In this document: positions 51,655 through 60,905 of the stretch, in pieces
Layout of the letters: each line of letters begins with the position of its first letter
Position numbering within the stretch: the first letter of the stretch is position 1
DNA from: Bacilli bacterium
GTDB lineage: Bacteria > Bacillota_I > Bacilli_A > RFN20 > CAG-288
Reading direction: 5' to 3'
Assembly: GCA_022647725.1 (NCBI GenBank)
Contig: JALCLG010000001.1
Coordinates: forward strand, 378,931-442,930
Length of the DNA: 64,000 bases
Notes under the pieces: generated by a model
Told to the model about the DNA's origin: nothing
Database searches by the model: none
What the model saw: the letters and a program-made list of their open reading frames with translations, nothing else
Program-made: the position numbers and the translations under genes

Positions 51655-52460
51655 AACATATCTCCTTTGAAAGCAAACTCCTTGTAGTGGAAGAACTTCC
51701 AGGTGAACTTCTTGCCGTCCATCTTCATGGAGATGATCTTCAGCAGTCCGGTGGTCAGTAAGGTGAGAACCAGGTAGATGAAGGCAATGATGAGATAGAT
51801 GGCCATGTACTTATAGGAGGCTCCGGCAATGGTCTTGCCTTCGAAGAAAAGCTCCGTGACGGAGATGACATTGAGGACGGAGGAATCCTTGATATTGACG
51901 ATCCATTCGTTGCCGACCGTCGGGATGGAATTCCGTAAGGCCTGGGGAAGGGTGACCTTCATCAGGGTCTGATAGTCGCTCATGCCCAAGGATCGTGCCC
52001 CTTCGATCTGATCCTTGCCGATGCCGTTAAGCCCGGCCTGGACGATCTCCCCCATATAGGCGGCGGTATTGAAGGTGATGATGATCAGGCCGGCGATGAA
52101 CCAGCCGTTGAAGATCGGCACGTCATGCAGAACCAGATTCCAGTTCAGCCCGAAAAGCGAGAGACAGCCATACTGGAAGATCAGCGCCTGCACCATCATC
52201 GGCGTGCCGCGGATAACGATGGAATAGATCGTGCAAAGCCAGACGATAGGATAACGCCACAGCTTCTGGTACCACGGCTGGTTCTTGCGGATGGTGATGT
52301 TTTTGCCAAAGGCCAGGAAGATGCCTAAAAAGAGACCGCCGATCGTACCGATGACGGAGAGAACGATGGTGCCGGCAATGCCTTGCCAGAGCCATTTGAC
52401 CCAACCCTGATTCTGCAGGATATATTGGATATCGTCTCCACTGGAGGCCAGCACCGGCAT
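51651..52460 (-). CDS. Polar amino-acid ABC permease, probably lysine
   Basis: 269 residues, HisM/GlnP class: several membrane helices, [13 protein letters not shown] near the middle, EAA-type loop [20 protein letters not shown], then [18 protein letters not shown], a hallmark of amino-acid permeases. Start overlaps the stop of the binding-protein gene (TAATG). Confidence 0.92.
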   Translation of the reverse strand: MPVLASSGDDIQYILQNQGWVKWLWQGIAGTIVLSVIGTIGGLFLGIFLAFGKNITIRKNQPWYQKLWRYPIVWLCTIYSIVIRGTPMMVQALIFQYGCLSLFGLNWNLVLHDVPIFNGWFIAGLIIITFNTAAYMGEIVQAGLNGIGKDQIEGARSLGMSDYQTLMKVTLPQALRNSIPTVGNEWIVNIKDSSVLNVISVTELFFEGKTIAGASYKYMAIYLIIAFIYLVLTLLTTGLLKIISMKMDGKKFTWKFFHYKEFAFKGDML

Positions 52461-53320
52461 TAGGCGTTGCTCCTTGTGACCGCCGCTGTCATATCGGCAT
52501 TCCGAGCATCTTGGGTATAGGTGGCTAAGACGGCATTGAGCTTCGTCTTGAGGTCCGTGTCCTCTTTGCGGACACCGATGGAAACACCCAGACTTGCCAA
52601 GTCGACACCTAAGACACCCTGATCAATCCGGATGATGCCTAGCTCCACATTGCTGCCGACAATGGCCTGAGCCACCGGATATTCGGCGCTCATGGCAAAG
52701 GCAGCACCGCTGGCAACGTCGCTGGCGGCCTTGGCGAAGGTATCGACCGGGGTGTTATGGATGGCACCGTAGTTGGTAGCCAAGGTATCCAAAACTTCGT
52801 TGGTGACCGTGGAGATCTGACTCTCCAGCGGCTGATTCTTGATCAAGGCTCCTAACTCGCTGGACGTCAGCACATGGTTGGTATATTGATCGGCGACGCT
52901 CTTCTTGGTGACAAAGACCAGCTCCGAACGATAGTATTCGTTGGAAAAGCCGATGGTCTTCTCCCGCTCTTCGGTATCAGTCATTCCGGCGATGATGGCA
53001 TCAATGCTATTGCCAACAAGGTTCGGGATCAAAGAATCCCATTCCAGCTTCTCGATCTTGACGTCATAGCCGGCAGCCTGAAGCTTTTTGGCGAAATTGA
53101 TGTCGTAGCCATCGGCATAGGTGCCGGCAGCATTATCAATCGGAAGCGTCGTCTCCGAAGCCTTGTCGACCGTCCAGTTGAACGGCTGATAGTTGCACTC
53201 CAGTCCGATACGGATCGTCGTGGACGACGATGCTGACGTCGACGTCGAGCTTGCCTTCTTGCAGCCGACGAGCGGCAGCACGGACAGACAAACCAGCCCT
53301 AAGATCAGATTCCTCTTCAT
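52460..53320 (-). CDS. Amino-acid-binding lipoprotein, probably lysine
   Basis: 286 residues. Signal peptide with lipobox LVGC, a Ser/Thr-rich linker, then the family 3 binding fold: IRIGLECNYQPFNW, DGYDINFAKKLQAAG, DAIIAGMTDTEERE, FSNEYYRSELVFV. These are the standard blocks for polar amino acids, and the riboswitch upstream points to lysine. AAGGAGG precedes ATG 53320. Confidence 0.92.
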   Translation of the reverse strand: MKRNLILGLVCLSVLPLVGCKKASSTSTSASSSTTIRIGLECNYQPFNWTVDKASETTLPIDNAAGTYADGYDINFAKKLQAAGYDVKIEKLEWDSLIPNLVGNSIDAIIAGMTDTEEREKTIGFSNEYYRSELVFVTKKSVADQYTNHVLTSSELGALIKNQPLESQISTVTNEVLDTLATNYGAIHNTPVDTFAKAASDVASGAAFAMSAEYPVAQAIVGSNVELGIIRIDQGVLGVDLASLGVSIGVRKEDTDLKTKLNAVLATYTQDARNADMTAAVTRSNA

Positions 53321-53370
53321 GGCAAAATGCCTCCTTTGTGGGAATGGATATTTGCCAACACGAGGTAAGA

Positions 53371-53415
53371 AAAAAAGCGGTAGCGTCCTTAGAAAGTAAG
53401 GATACGCTACCGTTC
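53371..53415 (-). terminator. Riboswitch-controlled terminator before the lysine importer
   Basis: Minus strand GGTAGCGTATCCTTA pairs with TAAGGACGCTACC, then seven T, 50 bases before the first gene. It should form when lysine is bound. Confidence 0.92.
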
Positions 53416-53459
53416 TATTGATCAGTAAAAACTAAAAAAGAATAGTTTTAACCTACCAA

Positions 53460-53645
53460 CACAACAATAGCGCTCCATCCGGTGTTCTGAGACCGGATGA
53501 CAGTCAGGCCCATCTTATGGGAATGCCCAGGCAACTGACTCGAAGTACCGAGCCAGCCCTTCGGCGACCTACCCCTTTCGGAAAGAGTGAAACGCGGGTG
53601 ATTCCGCTTCTCTTCCGTACTTTTGGTACATCGCACCTCTACTTT
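53460..53645 (-). ncRNA. Lysine riboswitch (L-box)
   Basis: Minus strand blocks in order: AGAGGTGCGAT, AAGGGGTAGGTCGCCGAAGG, GCTGGCTCGG, TGCCTGGGCATTCCCA, GACTGTCATCCGG and GGATGGAGCGCTATTG. The GCCGAAG, CTGGGC, ACTGTCA and GGAGCGCTAT motifs are those of the lysine aptamer. With the downstream terminator it forms a transcriptional off-switch for the importer. Confidence 0.92.
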
Positions 53646-53761
53646 GTGACAAATATATGCCTTTTACGGCACGGGATTACGATAAGAGGAAAAAGACAAA
53701 AAGTAAAGAGAATTTTTGAAACTTTCCTGTTTTTTGCTTTTCCAAAGAAATGAAACCGCTC
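53626..53761 (-). repeat. Direct repeat copy A: lysine-riboswitch 5' end and upstream region
   Basis: This stretch is repeated at 55059-55193 in the same orientation. It covers the first bases of the aptamer (AGAGGTGC) and the sequence upstream, including CACGGCACGGGATT-type blocks and GAGAATTTTT. A cre-like ATGAAACCGCTCCC lies near its far end. Confidence 0.8.
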
Positions 53762-53849
53762 CCGAAAAATACCCTTGTCTTTCTGGAAAGCCCTTGAAAA
53801 ATACCAGAGAAAATGTTTCAAGGGCAGAAAGAACGTGTTGGAAAATATC
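53762..53849 (-). other. Short AT-rich spacer after the lipoprotein gene
   Basis: Contains CCCTTGAAA/TTTCAAGGG, an inverted repeat at about 53790-53824 that may act as a weak terminator for the lipoprotein gene. No gene is seen. Confidence 0.4.
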
Positions 53850-54788
53850 CTAAAGGGAGACCGGTTCCCAGAAAAGATCCGTCACCGATTCCTTAATGGA
53901 AAAATACCCCATCCGGACAACATCGGAAAGGAAGGGCGAAATCAGGATATCGTCTCCGGTCCGAGGAACATAGGCCGGAATTAAGGTTCTCATGCCATCG
54001 CTTCCGATTCCAGTAAGGTAGAAGCCCGCCCCGTGAAGGGAAAAAGCATTCGTTCTCGTCACCGTTAGGGAGAAGGCCTGATTTTCTTCCGAAAGGAAGA
54101 CCCCCTGAGAAGGAACCGTTTGATTCGCGTTATTGAGTTGGTATGTGGCAGTAAGGGCTGTGACTGTCTTGTCGACCGCTAATGGCTGACCGACAAAGAA
54201 AAGATCTGCCGTTGTCAAAGGACTCCAACGGAACGAGTAGGTATAAGTTTCCGGATTCGGGCATCCAAATGAAACAAGGCAAGAACTTCTGACGGGTTCG
54301 AAGTGATAGGAATCACTTTTCTTGAAGGTGAGGGATACCGGTAGCGATACCTCGTATTGATAGTAATCGCCGGAAACGTTTGCTGTCAAGACAAGACTTA
54401 CATTCGAAACGTTAAGGTTCGTGGAAGAAAAATAAGAAGGCAGCAGATTCATTTCTAGATAGGAGTAGTAATAATTCTGAAATTTATTTCCCTGAATGAG
54501 GGACAGGCCAGAATATCCTACGATTGGTTTTCCGGTCCCGTCGTTCAAGTGGAAGGACTTCACGGAAGAGACTTTTCCGTTGGTAACCAGCGGAAAAGCA
54601 AAATGGTAGCTGATCTCTTCAGAAGGGTTGAAGCAATACGTGTCTTCATAATAAGAAGAAGTCTCATTGGGGCGATAAAAGCTGATGGCTTTGTCGCTGG
54701 GGGCAGTCTCCGTCGAGACGTTGCCAGATTGGGAACAGCCGGAAAGAAGAAATAAAGAAAGAAACAGCCAAAGATATTTTGTGCTCAT
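53850..54788 (-). CDS. Lipoprotein of unknown function
   Basis: 312 residues from ATG 54788 (ATG 54791 equally possible), behind GGAG. Signal peptide FLSLFLLSGC with a lipobox; the mature protein is rich in Ser, Tyr, Asn and strand-forming stretches, with no enzyme motif I recognise. Its base composition looks more AT-rich than its neighbours. It lies between two copies of the lysine-riboswitch upstream region and reads the same way as the lysine importer, so it may have been inserted into that promoter region. Confidence 0.75.
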   Translation of the reverse strand: MSTKYLWLFLSLFLLSGCSQSGNVSTETAPSDKAISFYRPNETSSYYEDTYCFNPSEEISYHFAFPLVTNGKVSSVKSFHLNDGTGKPIVGYSGLSLIQGNKFQNYYYSYLEMNLLPSYFSSTNLNVSNVSLVLTANVSGDYYQYEVSLPVSLTFKKSDSYHFEPVRSSCLVSFGCPNPETYTYSFRWSPLTTADLFFVGQPLAVDKTVTALTATYQLNNANQTVPSQGVFLSEENQAFSLTVTRTNAFSLHGAGFYLTGIGSDGMRTLIPAYVPRTGDDILISPFLSDVVRMGYFSIKESVTDLFWEPVSL

Positions 54789-55198
54789 CATTAATTCTCC
54801 AGCAAATGATAGCCTTGGAGCATTTGAGCCATTTGCTTTAATAAGTATATCAAAAAGTTTTGGCATTGTATATCAAAAAAATGAATATTTACATTATTAA
54901 CTTAGGAAAACAGTCAATAAGTTCCACTAAAAAAAGTACATTAAGGTGATAATAAGGTTTTGTCCAAATCGGTGCTTATTTAAAAGTAATCAAAAATAGA
55001 ATGACGTTTTTTTAGAAGATTATTACGAAGGTGCTTTAATTTTACCTCCGTAGAGGTAGTACATTGCACCTCTGTTTTGTGACAAATAAATTCTTTTTCA
55101 CGGCACGGGATTGCAATAAGAAGAAAAAGACAAAAAGCAAAGAGAATTTTTAGGAAATCTCCTTTTTTACCCTCATCAAAGCCATGAAAACGCTTTAT
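54789..55198 (-). other. Gene-free AT-rich leader containing a truncated riboswitch copy
   Basis: No gene. The part from 55059 to 55193 repeats the lysine-riboswitch upstream region. On the minus strand the copy begins the aptamer (AGAGGTGCAATGTAC) but then diverges (ACCTCTACGGAGGT) and lacks the GCCGAAG, CTGGGC and GGAGCGC blocks. It should not bind lysine, yet it may still supply a promoter for the lipoprotein gene. Confidence 0.65.
55059..55193 (-). repeat. Direct repeat copy B: truncated lysine-riboswitch upstream region
   Basis: Matches copy A over about 92 bases closely and about 135 bases loosely: GTACATTGCACCTCT, TTTTGTGACAAATA, CACGGCACGGGATTGC, AAAAAGACAAAAAG, AGAGAATTTTT. It ends next to the antitoxin stop. 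A cre-like ATGAAAACGCTTTAT is at its far end. Confidence 0.8.
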
Positions 55199-55420
55199 CT
55201 AATGAAAGTATCGGGCGTCTACCTCACGGGCGGAATAGGACACTTTTCCACTCTTAAGATAATCCTGATAGGCTTGCTTGGCCGCCTTGGCATCCGCTTC
55301 GTCTTCCAGGCGTCGGATAAAAGCATCTTTGATAGCTTTGCTCAAAGTGACTTTATGTTTCTTAGCGTAAGCTCTTGCTATTGCCTCTTCCCCATCGTTC
55401 AGCTCAATTGAAATGATCAT
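55199..55420 (-). CDS. Orphan RHH antitoxin-like protein (RelB/DinJ type)
   Basis: 73 residues from ATG 55420, after GGAGGAGG; the longer frame to 55477 is not needed. N-terminal MIISIELNDGEEAIARAYA, then KVTLSKAIKDAFI, is the ribbon-helix-helix DNA-binding pattern; the C-terminal LKSGKVSYSAREVDARY is the toxin-binding type tail. In type II systems a RelE toxin would follow directly. Here no such gene exists on either side; the next bases belong to repeat copy B. It may be a remnant whose toxin was lost, or a free regulator. Confidence 0.75.
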   Translation of the reverse strand: MIISIELNDGEEAIARAYAKKHKVTLSKAIKDAFIRRLEDEADAKAAKQAYQDYLKSGKVSYSAREVDARYFH

Positions 55421-55484
55421 CGACGGCCTCCTCCCTATGAATGACATTACCATACGCCCCTTAAAGTCGGAAAACAAGGCGACA

Positions 55485-55513
55485 GAAAAAGGCCCTGCCA
55501 GCAGGCAGGGCCT
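55485..55513 (-). terminator. Terminator of typA
   Basis: Minus strand AAGGCCCTGCC-TGCT-GGCAGGGCCTT and a T-run. Confidence 0.9.
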
Positions 55514-55525
55514 TGAAGCATCCGT

Positions 55526-57364
55526 TTAGAATTTCTTGAAGTCTTCCGGATGATGAGCTTCGTACTTCTTCCGGTCTTCGGTCTTGAGAATCTTCTTCCG
55601 CATACGGATGGACTTCGGAGTGACCTCAACCAGTTCATCGGTATTGACGTAGTCGAGGCAGTCTTCCAACGACATCCGCCGTGGCGTCTTCAAGACGATC
55701 GTCACATCCTTGTTGGAGTTACGTTCGTTGTTCAGAGCCTTGGTCTTGACGACATTGACGGCCAAGTCTGTCTGATACTTGTTCTCGCCGACAATCATGC
55801 CCTCATAGACATCGATGCCAGGTCCGATGAACATCGTGCCACGGTCCTCAGCGGACTTGATGGCATACGCCGTCGACATACCCTCATCGGTCGCCACCAG
55901 GACACCGGCAGCACGCATACCGATCGGACGGTTGATCTTCGGACGGAACTCCTTGAAGGAGTGGTTGATGATGCCGTATCCCTTGGTGACCGTCATGAAC
56001 GGATTCATGAAGGAGATCAGGCCACGGCTAGGAATGACATAGACCAGACGCGTCTGGCCGTTATCGGACGACATGGAGACGGTCTCGGCACAGCGGCCGC
56101 CCACCAGCTGCATCACGGCACCGGCATATTCATCCGGAACATCGATCTGCAGATCCTCGAACGGCTCACAATCGACGCCGTTGACGTTCTTGATGATGAC
56201 TTCCGGCTTGGACACCTGCATTTCAAAGCCTTCCCGACGCATGGTTTCGATGAGAACGGAAAGGTGAAGTTCACCGCGGCCCACGACGACGAAGGCCTCA
56301 TCGGTGGCATTGATCTCGAAACGCATCGAGACATCCCGCTGCGATTCCTCATAAAGACGGTCACCGATCTTCTGGGCCGTCAAGAGTTTGCCTTCATGGC
56401 CGGAGAACGGCGAATTGTTGGCAGCAAAGGTCATCCGCATCGTCGGCTCATCAATACGAAGCGGAGGGAGAGCATCGATGGCATCATTAGGGCAGACCGT
56501 CTCGCCGACCATGATGTCGCTTAATCCGGCAATGCCGCAGATATCGCCGGCTTCGACCTTGTCGGTCTCAATCCGATCCAATCCGTGGAAGGTATACAGC
56601 TTCTGCACCTTGAACTTCTCGATCTTGCCATCCAGACGGACGCAGGAATACTCCTGGCCCAGCTCGATGTCACCGCGATCGACACGGCCGATGCCGATAC
56701 GGCCGACATATTTGTTGTAATCCAAGAGAGACGGCTGGAACTGCAAGGGCTTGGTCTCATCGGCCTTGGGGGCCGGAATGTACTTGATAATGGTATCGAA
56801 AAGATCCTTCATGCCCGGCTTCTGGTCTTCCAGCTTGCTGGAAAGCGAAGACGTCATCAAAAGAGCGGACGTATAGACGACCGGGAACTCCAGCTGATCA
56901 TCGGTCGCACCCAGATCCATGAAAAGCTCCAGCACTTCGTTGAGGGCTCTTTCCGGATCGGCACCCGGACGGTCGACCTTGTTGATGACAACCACGGTCG
57001 GAAGCTTGTAGGCAATGGCCTGCTTCAGGACGAAACGGGTCTGCGGCATCGGGCCATCGAAGGCATCAATCAAAAGGCAGACGCCATCGACCATGTTCAT
57101 GATACGCTCGACCTCGCCGGAGAAATCGGCATGGCCAGGAGTATCGACGATGTTGATCTTGTAGCCGTTGTAATTGATAGCGGTGGTCTTGGCGAGAATC
57201 GTGATGCCGCGTTCATGCTCCAACGGATTGGAATCCATCACGCAGACACCGACCTTCTCGTTGTCACGGAAGGTACCGGACGTCTTGAGCATGGCATCGA
57301 CCATCGTGGTCTTGCCGTGATCGACGTGGGCGATGATGGCGACATTTCTGATTTTTTCGTTCAT
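55526..57364 (-). CDS. typA: Translational GTPase BipA/TypA
   Basis: 612 residues. Ribosome-associated GTPase of the EF-G family that helps 50S assembly and stress adaptation. G motifs: AHVDHGKTT (G1), GITI (G2), DTPGHADF (G3), NKVD (G4); then domains II, III, V and the BipA-specific C-terminal domain with [17 protein letters not shown] and the [10 protein letters not shown] end. Length is normal. GGGAG precedes ATG 57364. Confidence 0.97.
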   Translation of the reverse strand: MNEKIRNVAIIAHVDHGKTTMVDAMLKTSGTFRDNEKVGVCVMDSNPLEHERGITILAKTTAINYNGYKINIVDTPGHADFSGEVERIMNMVDGVCLLIDAFDGPMPQTRFVLKQAIAYKLPTVVVINKVDRPGADPERALNEVLELFMDLGATDDQLEFPVVYTSALLMTSSLSSKLEDQKPGMKDLFDTIIKYIPAPKADETKPLQFQPSLLDYNKYVGRIGIGRVDRGDIELGQEYSCVRLDGKIEKFKVQKLYTFHGLDRIETDKVEAGDICGIAGLSDIMVGETVCPNDAIDALPPLRIDEPTMRMTFAANNSPFSGHEGKLLTAQKIGDRLYEESQRDVSMRFEINATDEAFVVVGRGELHLSVLIETMRREGFEMQVSKPEVIIKNVNGVDCEPFEDLQIDVPDEYAGAVMQLVGGRCAETVSMSSDNGQTRLVYVIPSRGLISFMNPFMTVTKGYGIINHSFKEFRPKINRPIGMRAAGVLVATDEGMSTAYAIKSAEDRGTMFIGPGIDVYEGMIVGENKYQTDLAVNVVKTKALNNERNSNKDVTIVLKTPRRMSLEDCLDYVNTDELVEVTPKSIRMRKKILKTEDRKKYEAHHPEDFKKF

Positions 57365-57485
57365 AAGTTCAGCTCCCGAAGAATCTCGATTCTTTCGACA
57401 CCCTAAAACAAGGGATAACTTGTAAATTATATATCAAGAAGTACTTTCCGTAGTAGAAATTTTTTTAAAACGCCCTGGAAAAGGG

Positions 57486-59408
57486 TTACATCGCCTTCTC
57501 CAGTTCGTCGTAGAGTGCCTGAATCTCACTATCCAGCGTGGCCATCCTGCTGGCTAAGTCCGCCATCTTATCCGGATAGGGGTAGTAGTCCGGACTGGAG
57601 CAGAGGTCGGTCAATTCCTTCTTCTTGGCTTCGGCCTTGTCGATCTTCTCCATGATCTTCTCCGGAGCCTCGCGCGTCTGCCTCGTCTTCTTCTTGAGAT
57701 CCTGGTAGGAGTTCCGTAAGGCATTCTGCTGGTTCTTCTTCTGTTCGTGCTCGGCCTTGTCCTGAGCCGCGATGGCTTCCTTCTCGTCATGGATGATGGT
57801 GATCAGCTCCTTATCCCGGAACTCGCTGTACGGGCCGGCATAGTAGTAGCTCTTGCCATGGTAGAGGTAAAGCAGCTTGTTGCAGGTCTTATCGACAAAG
57901 TCACGGTCATGGGAGATGATGACCAGTGTCCCCTCATAATCGTTGAGGGCATCGACCAGCTCGGAGATGGACATCATGTCGAGATGGTTGGTCGGCTCAT
58001 CCAAAAGCAACAGGTCATAGTTTTCCAGGGACAGATGGAGGATCTCAATCCGCATCAGCTCTCCGCCGGAAAGATCGGACAGCTTCTTCTCGTTGGCCTC
58101 CTTGTAGGAGAAGGCATATTGGCCCAGTCCGCCGTAGATATCCTCATTGGACATCTTCGGATAGAGGTTGCGGAAGTAGTTGAACAGGGTCTCGTCGTCC
58201 TGATAGGAACGGATATCCTGACGGAGGACGCCCATCGTCATATGGAAATACCGGCGGACTTCGCCCACCAAGGGTTTGAGTTCGTTGAGGATCAGCTTGC
58301 CGAAGGTCGTCTTGCCGGAGCCGTTAGCTCCCATCACGGCCAGATGGTCCTTGCCGAAGAGAGTGAACTGGATATGGCTGACCAAGGGCTTATCGTAGCC
58401 GATGGAAACATCGTTGAAGTCCAGGAGCTTCTTGCCTTCCCGCATGGCACCGTTGAGGCCAATCGAGATATGAGTGGTCTTGACGGCACTCGGATCGGTG
58501 ATGCTGTTCTCCTCCAGGCGGGCCAGCTTCTTCTCGCGGTCGTGGGCGCGCGAGGCAAACCGGGGCTTTGGCATATAGAAGGTGATGAAGCGTTTCAGCT
58601 TCTCCTTTTCCTCCTCCTGAGCCTTGTATTGTTCCAGTAAGGCCTGATAATTGTCTTCCTTCATCTTGGCGAAGTTGTCATAGGTGGCATGGTAGAAAGT
58701 GAAGACCTGATGGTCGATATCCAGAATCGAGGTCGCCAGCTTCTTGACGAAGGCGATATCGTGGGAGACGAAGAGCACCGCTCCGGAATAGGTGGACAGA
58801 TAATCCTCGAGCCATTCGATGGAGATGATGTCGAGATGGTTGGTCGGCTCATCCATCACCAAGAGATCCGGATTGAGGAGCAAGAGCTTAGCAAAGGCAA
58901 CTCGCGTCTTCTCACCGCCCGAGAAGGTGGAGATCTTCCGGCTGTAGTCCTCCTTGCTGAAGGAGAACATATTGAGAATCATGGCAATCTTATAGGAGTA
59001 GTCATAGCCGCCTTCGCTTTCAAAGGCCGTCTCCTTGTTGGAGTAGTCCTTCAGCAGGTCCGGATTCTCCGGATCCTGGCTGAGCCGGTTGGCAGCCTCG
59101 GTCATCTTGGCTTCATCCTCACGGACCGTCTTAAAGACCGTCAAAGCCTCCTCATAAAGGGTATTCTCCGGATTCTCGATGACATCCTGGCTGAGATAGC
59201 CGACGCGGATGCCTTTGGGGATCAGCACCTGACCGCCGGATTTCTCCTCCTGACCTAAGATCATCTTGATCAGGGTGGATTTGCCGGTGCCGTTCGGGCC
59301 TAAGATAGCTACCCGGTCGTGATCGCGGACGATAAAAGAGACAGGCTGGAAAAGCTTGTCACCGGAAAACTCCTTGTAGACCTCCTGGACGGATAAAATG
59401 ACGGACAT
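57486..59408 (-). CDS. ABC-F family ribosome-associated ATPase with C-terminal coiled coil
   Basis: 640 residues, two ATPase domains and no membrane segment. First: Walker A GPNGTGKST, signature FSGGEKTR, DEPTNHLD. Second: GANGSGKTT, LSGGELMR, DEPTNHLD. A charged linker (about 240-310) bears the P-site-interaction motif region, and the last 85 residues form a Lys/Glu coiled coil as in Uup/YdiF. ABC-F proteins act on the ribosomal E-site in housekeeping or antibiotic protection; the coiled-coil tail favours the YdiF/Uup housekeeping type. Starts two bases after pdp, so cotranscribed. Confidence 0.9.
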   Translation of the reverse strand: MSVILSVQEVYKEFSGDKLFQPVSFIVRDHDRVAILGPNGTGKSTLIKMILGQEEKSGGQVLIPKGIRVGYLSQDVIENPENTLYEEALTVFKTVREDEAKMTEAANRLSQDPENPDLLKDYSNKETAFESEGGYDYSYKIAMILNMFSFSKEDYSRKISTFSGGEKTRVAFAKLLLLNPDLLVMDEPTNHLDIISIEWLEDYLSTYSGAVLFVSHDIAFVKKLATSILDIDHQVFTFYHATYDNFAKMKEDNYQALLEQYKAQEEEKEKLKRFITFYMPKPRFASRAHDREKKLARLEENSITDPSAVKTTHISIGLNGAMREGKKLLDFNDVSIGYDKPLVSHIQFTLFGKDHLAVMGANGSGKTTFGKLILNELKPLVGEVRRYFHMTMGVLRQDIRSYQDDETLFNYFRNLYPKMSNEDIYGGLGQYAFSYKEANEKKLSDLSGGELMRIEILHLSLENYDLLLLDEPTNHLDMMSISELVDALNDYEGTLVIISHDRDFVDKTCNKLLYLYHGKSYYYAGPYSEFRDKELITIIHDEKEAIAAQDKAEHEQKKNQQNALRNSYQDLKKKTRQTREAPEKIMEKIDKAEAKKKELTDLCSSPDYYPYPDKMADLASRMATLDSEIQALYDELEKAM

Positions 59409-59410
59409 GA

Positions 59411-60751
59411 TTATTCTTTCGTGATAACGAATTCCTTGGTCTTCGGATCCACCGAGATCAGTTCTTCGACGACCGGCGGAACCGGCACGGCTTCCTCGTT
59501 GATCTCATAGGTGTTGAGAATCTCGCCGACCATCGAGGACATATTGGCCTTCTCGGTATAGAGGGTCATCAGGATATCGCCGCGGGCAACCTTGTCGCCC
59601 AGCTTCTTGTTGATGAGAATGCCGGCGGCAGGATCGATGAGATCATCCTTGGTCTCACGGCCGGCTCCCAAGCGGCAGGAATCCAGTCCGATCTCCATCG
59701 TATTGATGCCGGTCACATAGCCGGACGTCATCGAACGGACCGGATAGGAATAAAGCGCGGTCGGGAAGCGGCTGGGATCATCGATGTAACTGGTATCGCC
59801 GCCCTGAGCCTCAATGAACTTCTTGAACGTCTCAAAGGCCATACCGGAATCGATGGACTTCTGCAAGGCGGCCCGGGCAATGTCCCGGCTCTTAAAGATG
59901 CCGGCCTGCAAAAGCATCGTCGAACCCGAGGACAGGCAAAGCTCCGTGAAATCCTTGGGGCCCTTGCCATGAAGCGTGGCAATGGCTTCCTTGACTTCCA
60001 GGGAATTGCCGATGGCTAAGCCTAACGGCTGGTTCATCGAGGAGATCTCGGCTTCGACGTTCTTGCCGAAGTGGGTGCCGATCTCGACCATCAGCTTGGC
60101 TAACTCTTCCGCATCGGCCTGAGTCTGCATGAAGGCGCCAGTGCCGTATTTGACATCCAGCAGAATATCATCGCAGCCCGAAGCCAGCTTCTTGGACATG
60201 ATGGAGGAGGCAATGAGCGGCATGCTGTCGACCGTGCCGGTGACATCCCGCAAAGCATAAAGGTATTTATCCGCCAGATCGATCTTATCCGACTGGCCGA
60301 TGATGCTGATGCCGATATCGTTGACCTGCTTGATGAACTGCTCCGGCGTGAGGATGACCTTCATTCCCGGAATGGATTCAAGCTTATCCAAGGTACCGCC
60401 GGTGAAGCCTAAGCCCCGGCCGGACATCTTGGCAATCTTCAGACCTAAGCTGGCAACCATCGGGCATAAGGCCATCGAGGTCTTATCGCCGACACCGCCG
60501 GTCGAATGTTTATCGGCCTTGACACCCTGAATGGCGGAAAGGTTGAGCATTTCGCCGGAATGCATCATGCTTTCGGTCAAGGAGAAGGTTTCGGCTTTGC
60601 TCATGCCGTTGAGACGGATGGCCATCAGCAAAGCCGATACCTGATAGTCGGGTATCTTGCCTTCGCAGTAGCCTTTGATCCAATAGGAGATCTCATCGTC
60701 CGTCAGCTCTTCCTTGCGCTTTTTCTTCTCCAGGATATCAATCATGTTCAT
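59411..60751 (-). CDS. pdp: Pyrimidine-nucleoside phosphorylase
   Basis: 446 residues from ATG 60751, nine bases after AGAGG; the frame open to 60868 crosses the promoter. Cleaves uridine and thymidine with phosphate. Seen: KADKHSTGGVGDKTS (phosphate-binding signature), SGRGLGFTGGTLDKLESIPG (family signature), GCDDILLDVKYGTGAFM, and a C-terminal biotinyl-like domain (GDKVARGDILMTLYTEK). The Bacillota type acts on both uridine and thymidine. TATAAT at 60774-60779 is its -10 box, extended with TGG. Confidence 0.95.
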   Translation of the reverse strand: MNMIDILEKKKRKEELTDDEISYWIKGYCEGKIPDYQVSALLMAIRLNGMSKAETFSLTESMMHSGEMLNLSAIQGVKADKHSTGGVGDKTSMALCPMVASLGLKIAKMSGRGLGFTGGTLDKLESIPGMKVILTPEQFIKQVNDIGISIIGQSDKIDLADKYLYALRDVTGTVDSMPLIASSIMSKKLASGCDDILLDVKYGTGAFMQTQADAEELAKLMVEIGTHFGKNVEAEISSMNQPLGLAIGNSLEVKEAIATLHGKGPKDFTELCLSSGSTMLLQAGIFKSRDIARAALQKSIDSGMAFETFKKFIEAQGGDTSYIDDPSRFPTALYSYPVRSMTSGYVTGINTMEIGLDSCRLGAGRETKDDLIDPAAGILINKKLGDKVARGDILMTLYTEKANMSSMVGEILNTYEINEEAVPVPPVVEELISVDPKTKEFVITKE

Positions 60752-60773
60752 GAAAGTAAGCCTCTTTCGGAAC

Positions 60774-60781
60774 ATTATACC
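60774..60781 (-). promoter_or_regulatory. -10 box of the pdp-abcF operon
   Basis: Minus strand TGG then TATAAT, about 23 bases before ATG 60751. Confidence 0.6.
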
Positions 60782-60865
60782 ATAGGAAAAAGGCAAAACT
60801 ATCCCTGCGGAGGAAGAAGAGCCAGCGAAAAAGTAAGACCGCGGAAACCCCGATGTCTTCAAATC

Positions 60866-60893
60866 CAAAAAAGCTGCCCTTTTCAGGGCAGCC
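60866..60893 (-). terminator. Terminator of the unknown Lys/Ala-rich protein gene
   Basis: Minus strand GCTGCCCTGAAAAGGGCAGC followed by TTTTTT. Confidence 0.9.
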
Positions 60894-60905
60894 CAAGATG
60901 CTTAA

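Noticed and set aside
55059-55080. Second functional lysine riboswitch
   Set aside because: Only the first bases of the aptamer are present; the internal conserved blocks are missing.
55550-56524. Long plus-strand frames opposite typA (also 56585-57406, 57747-58640)
   Set aside because: Antisense shadows of well-identified genes; their products have no recognisable domains.
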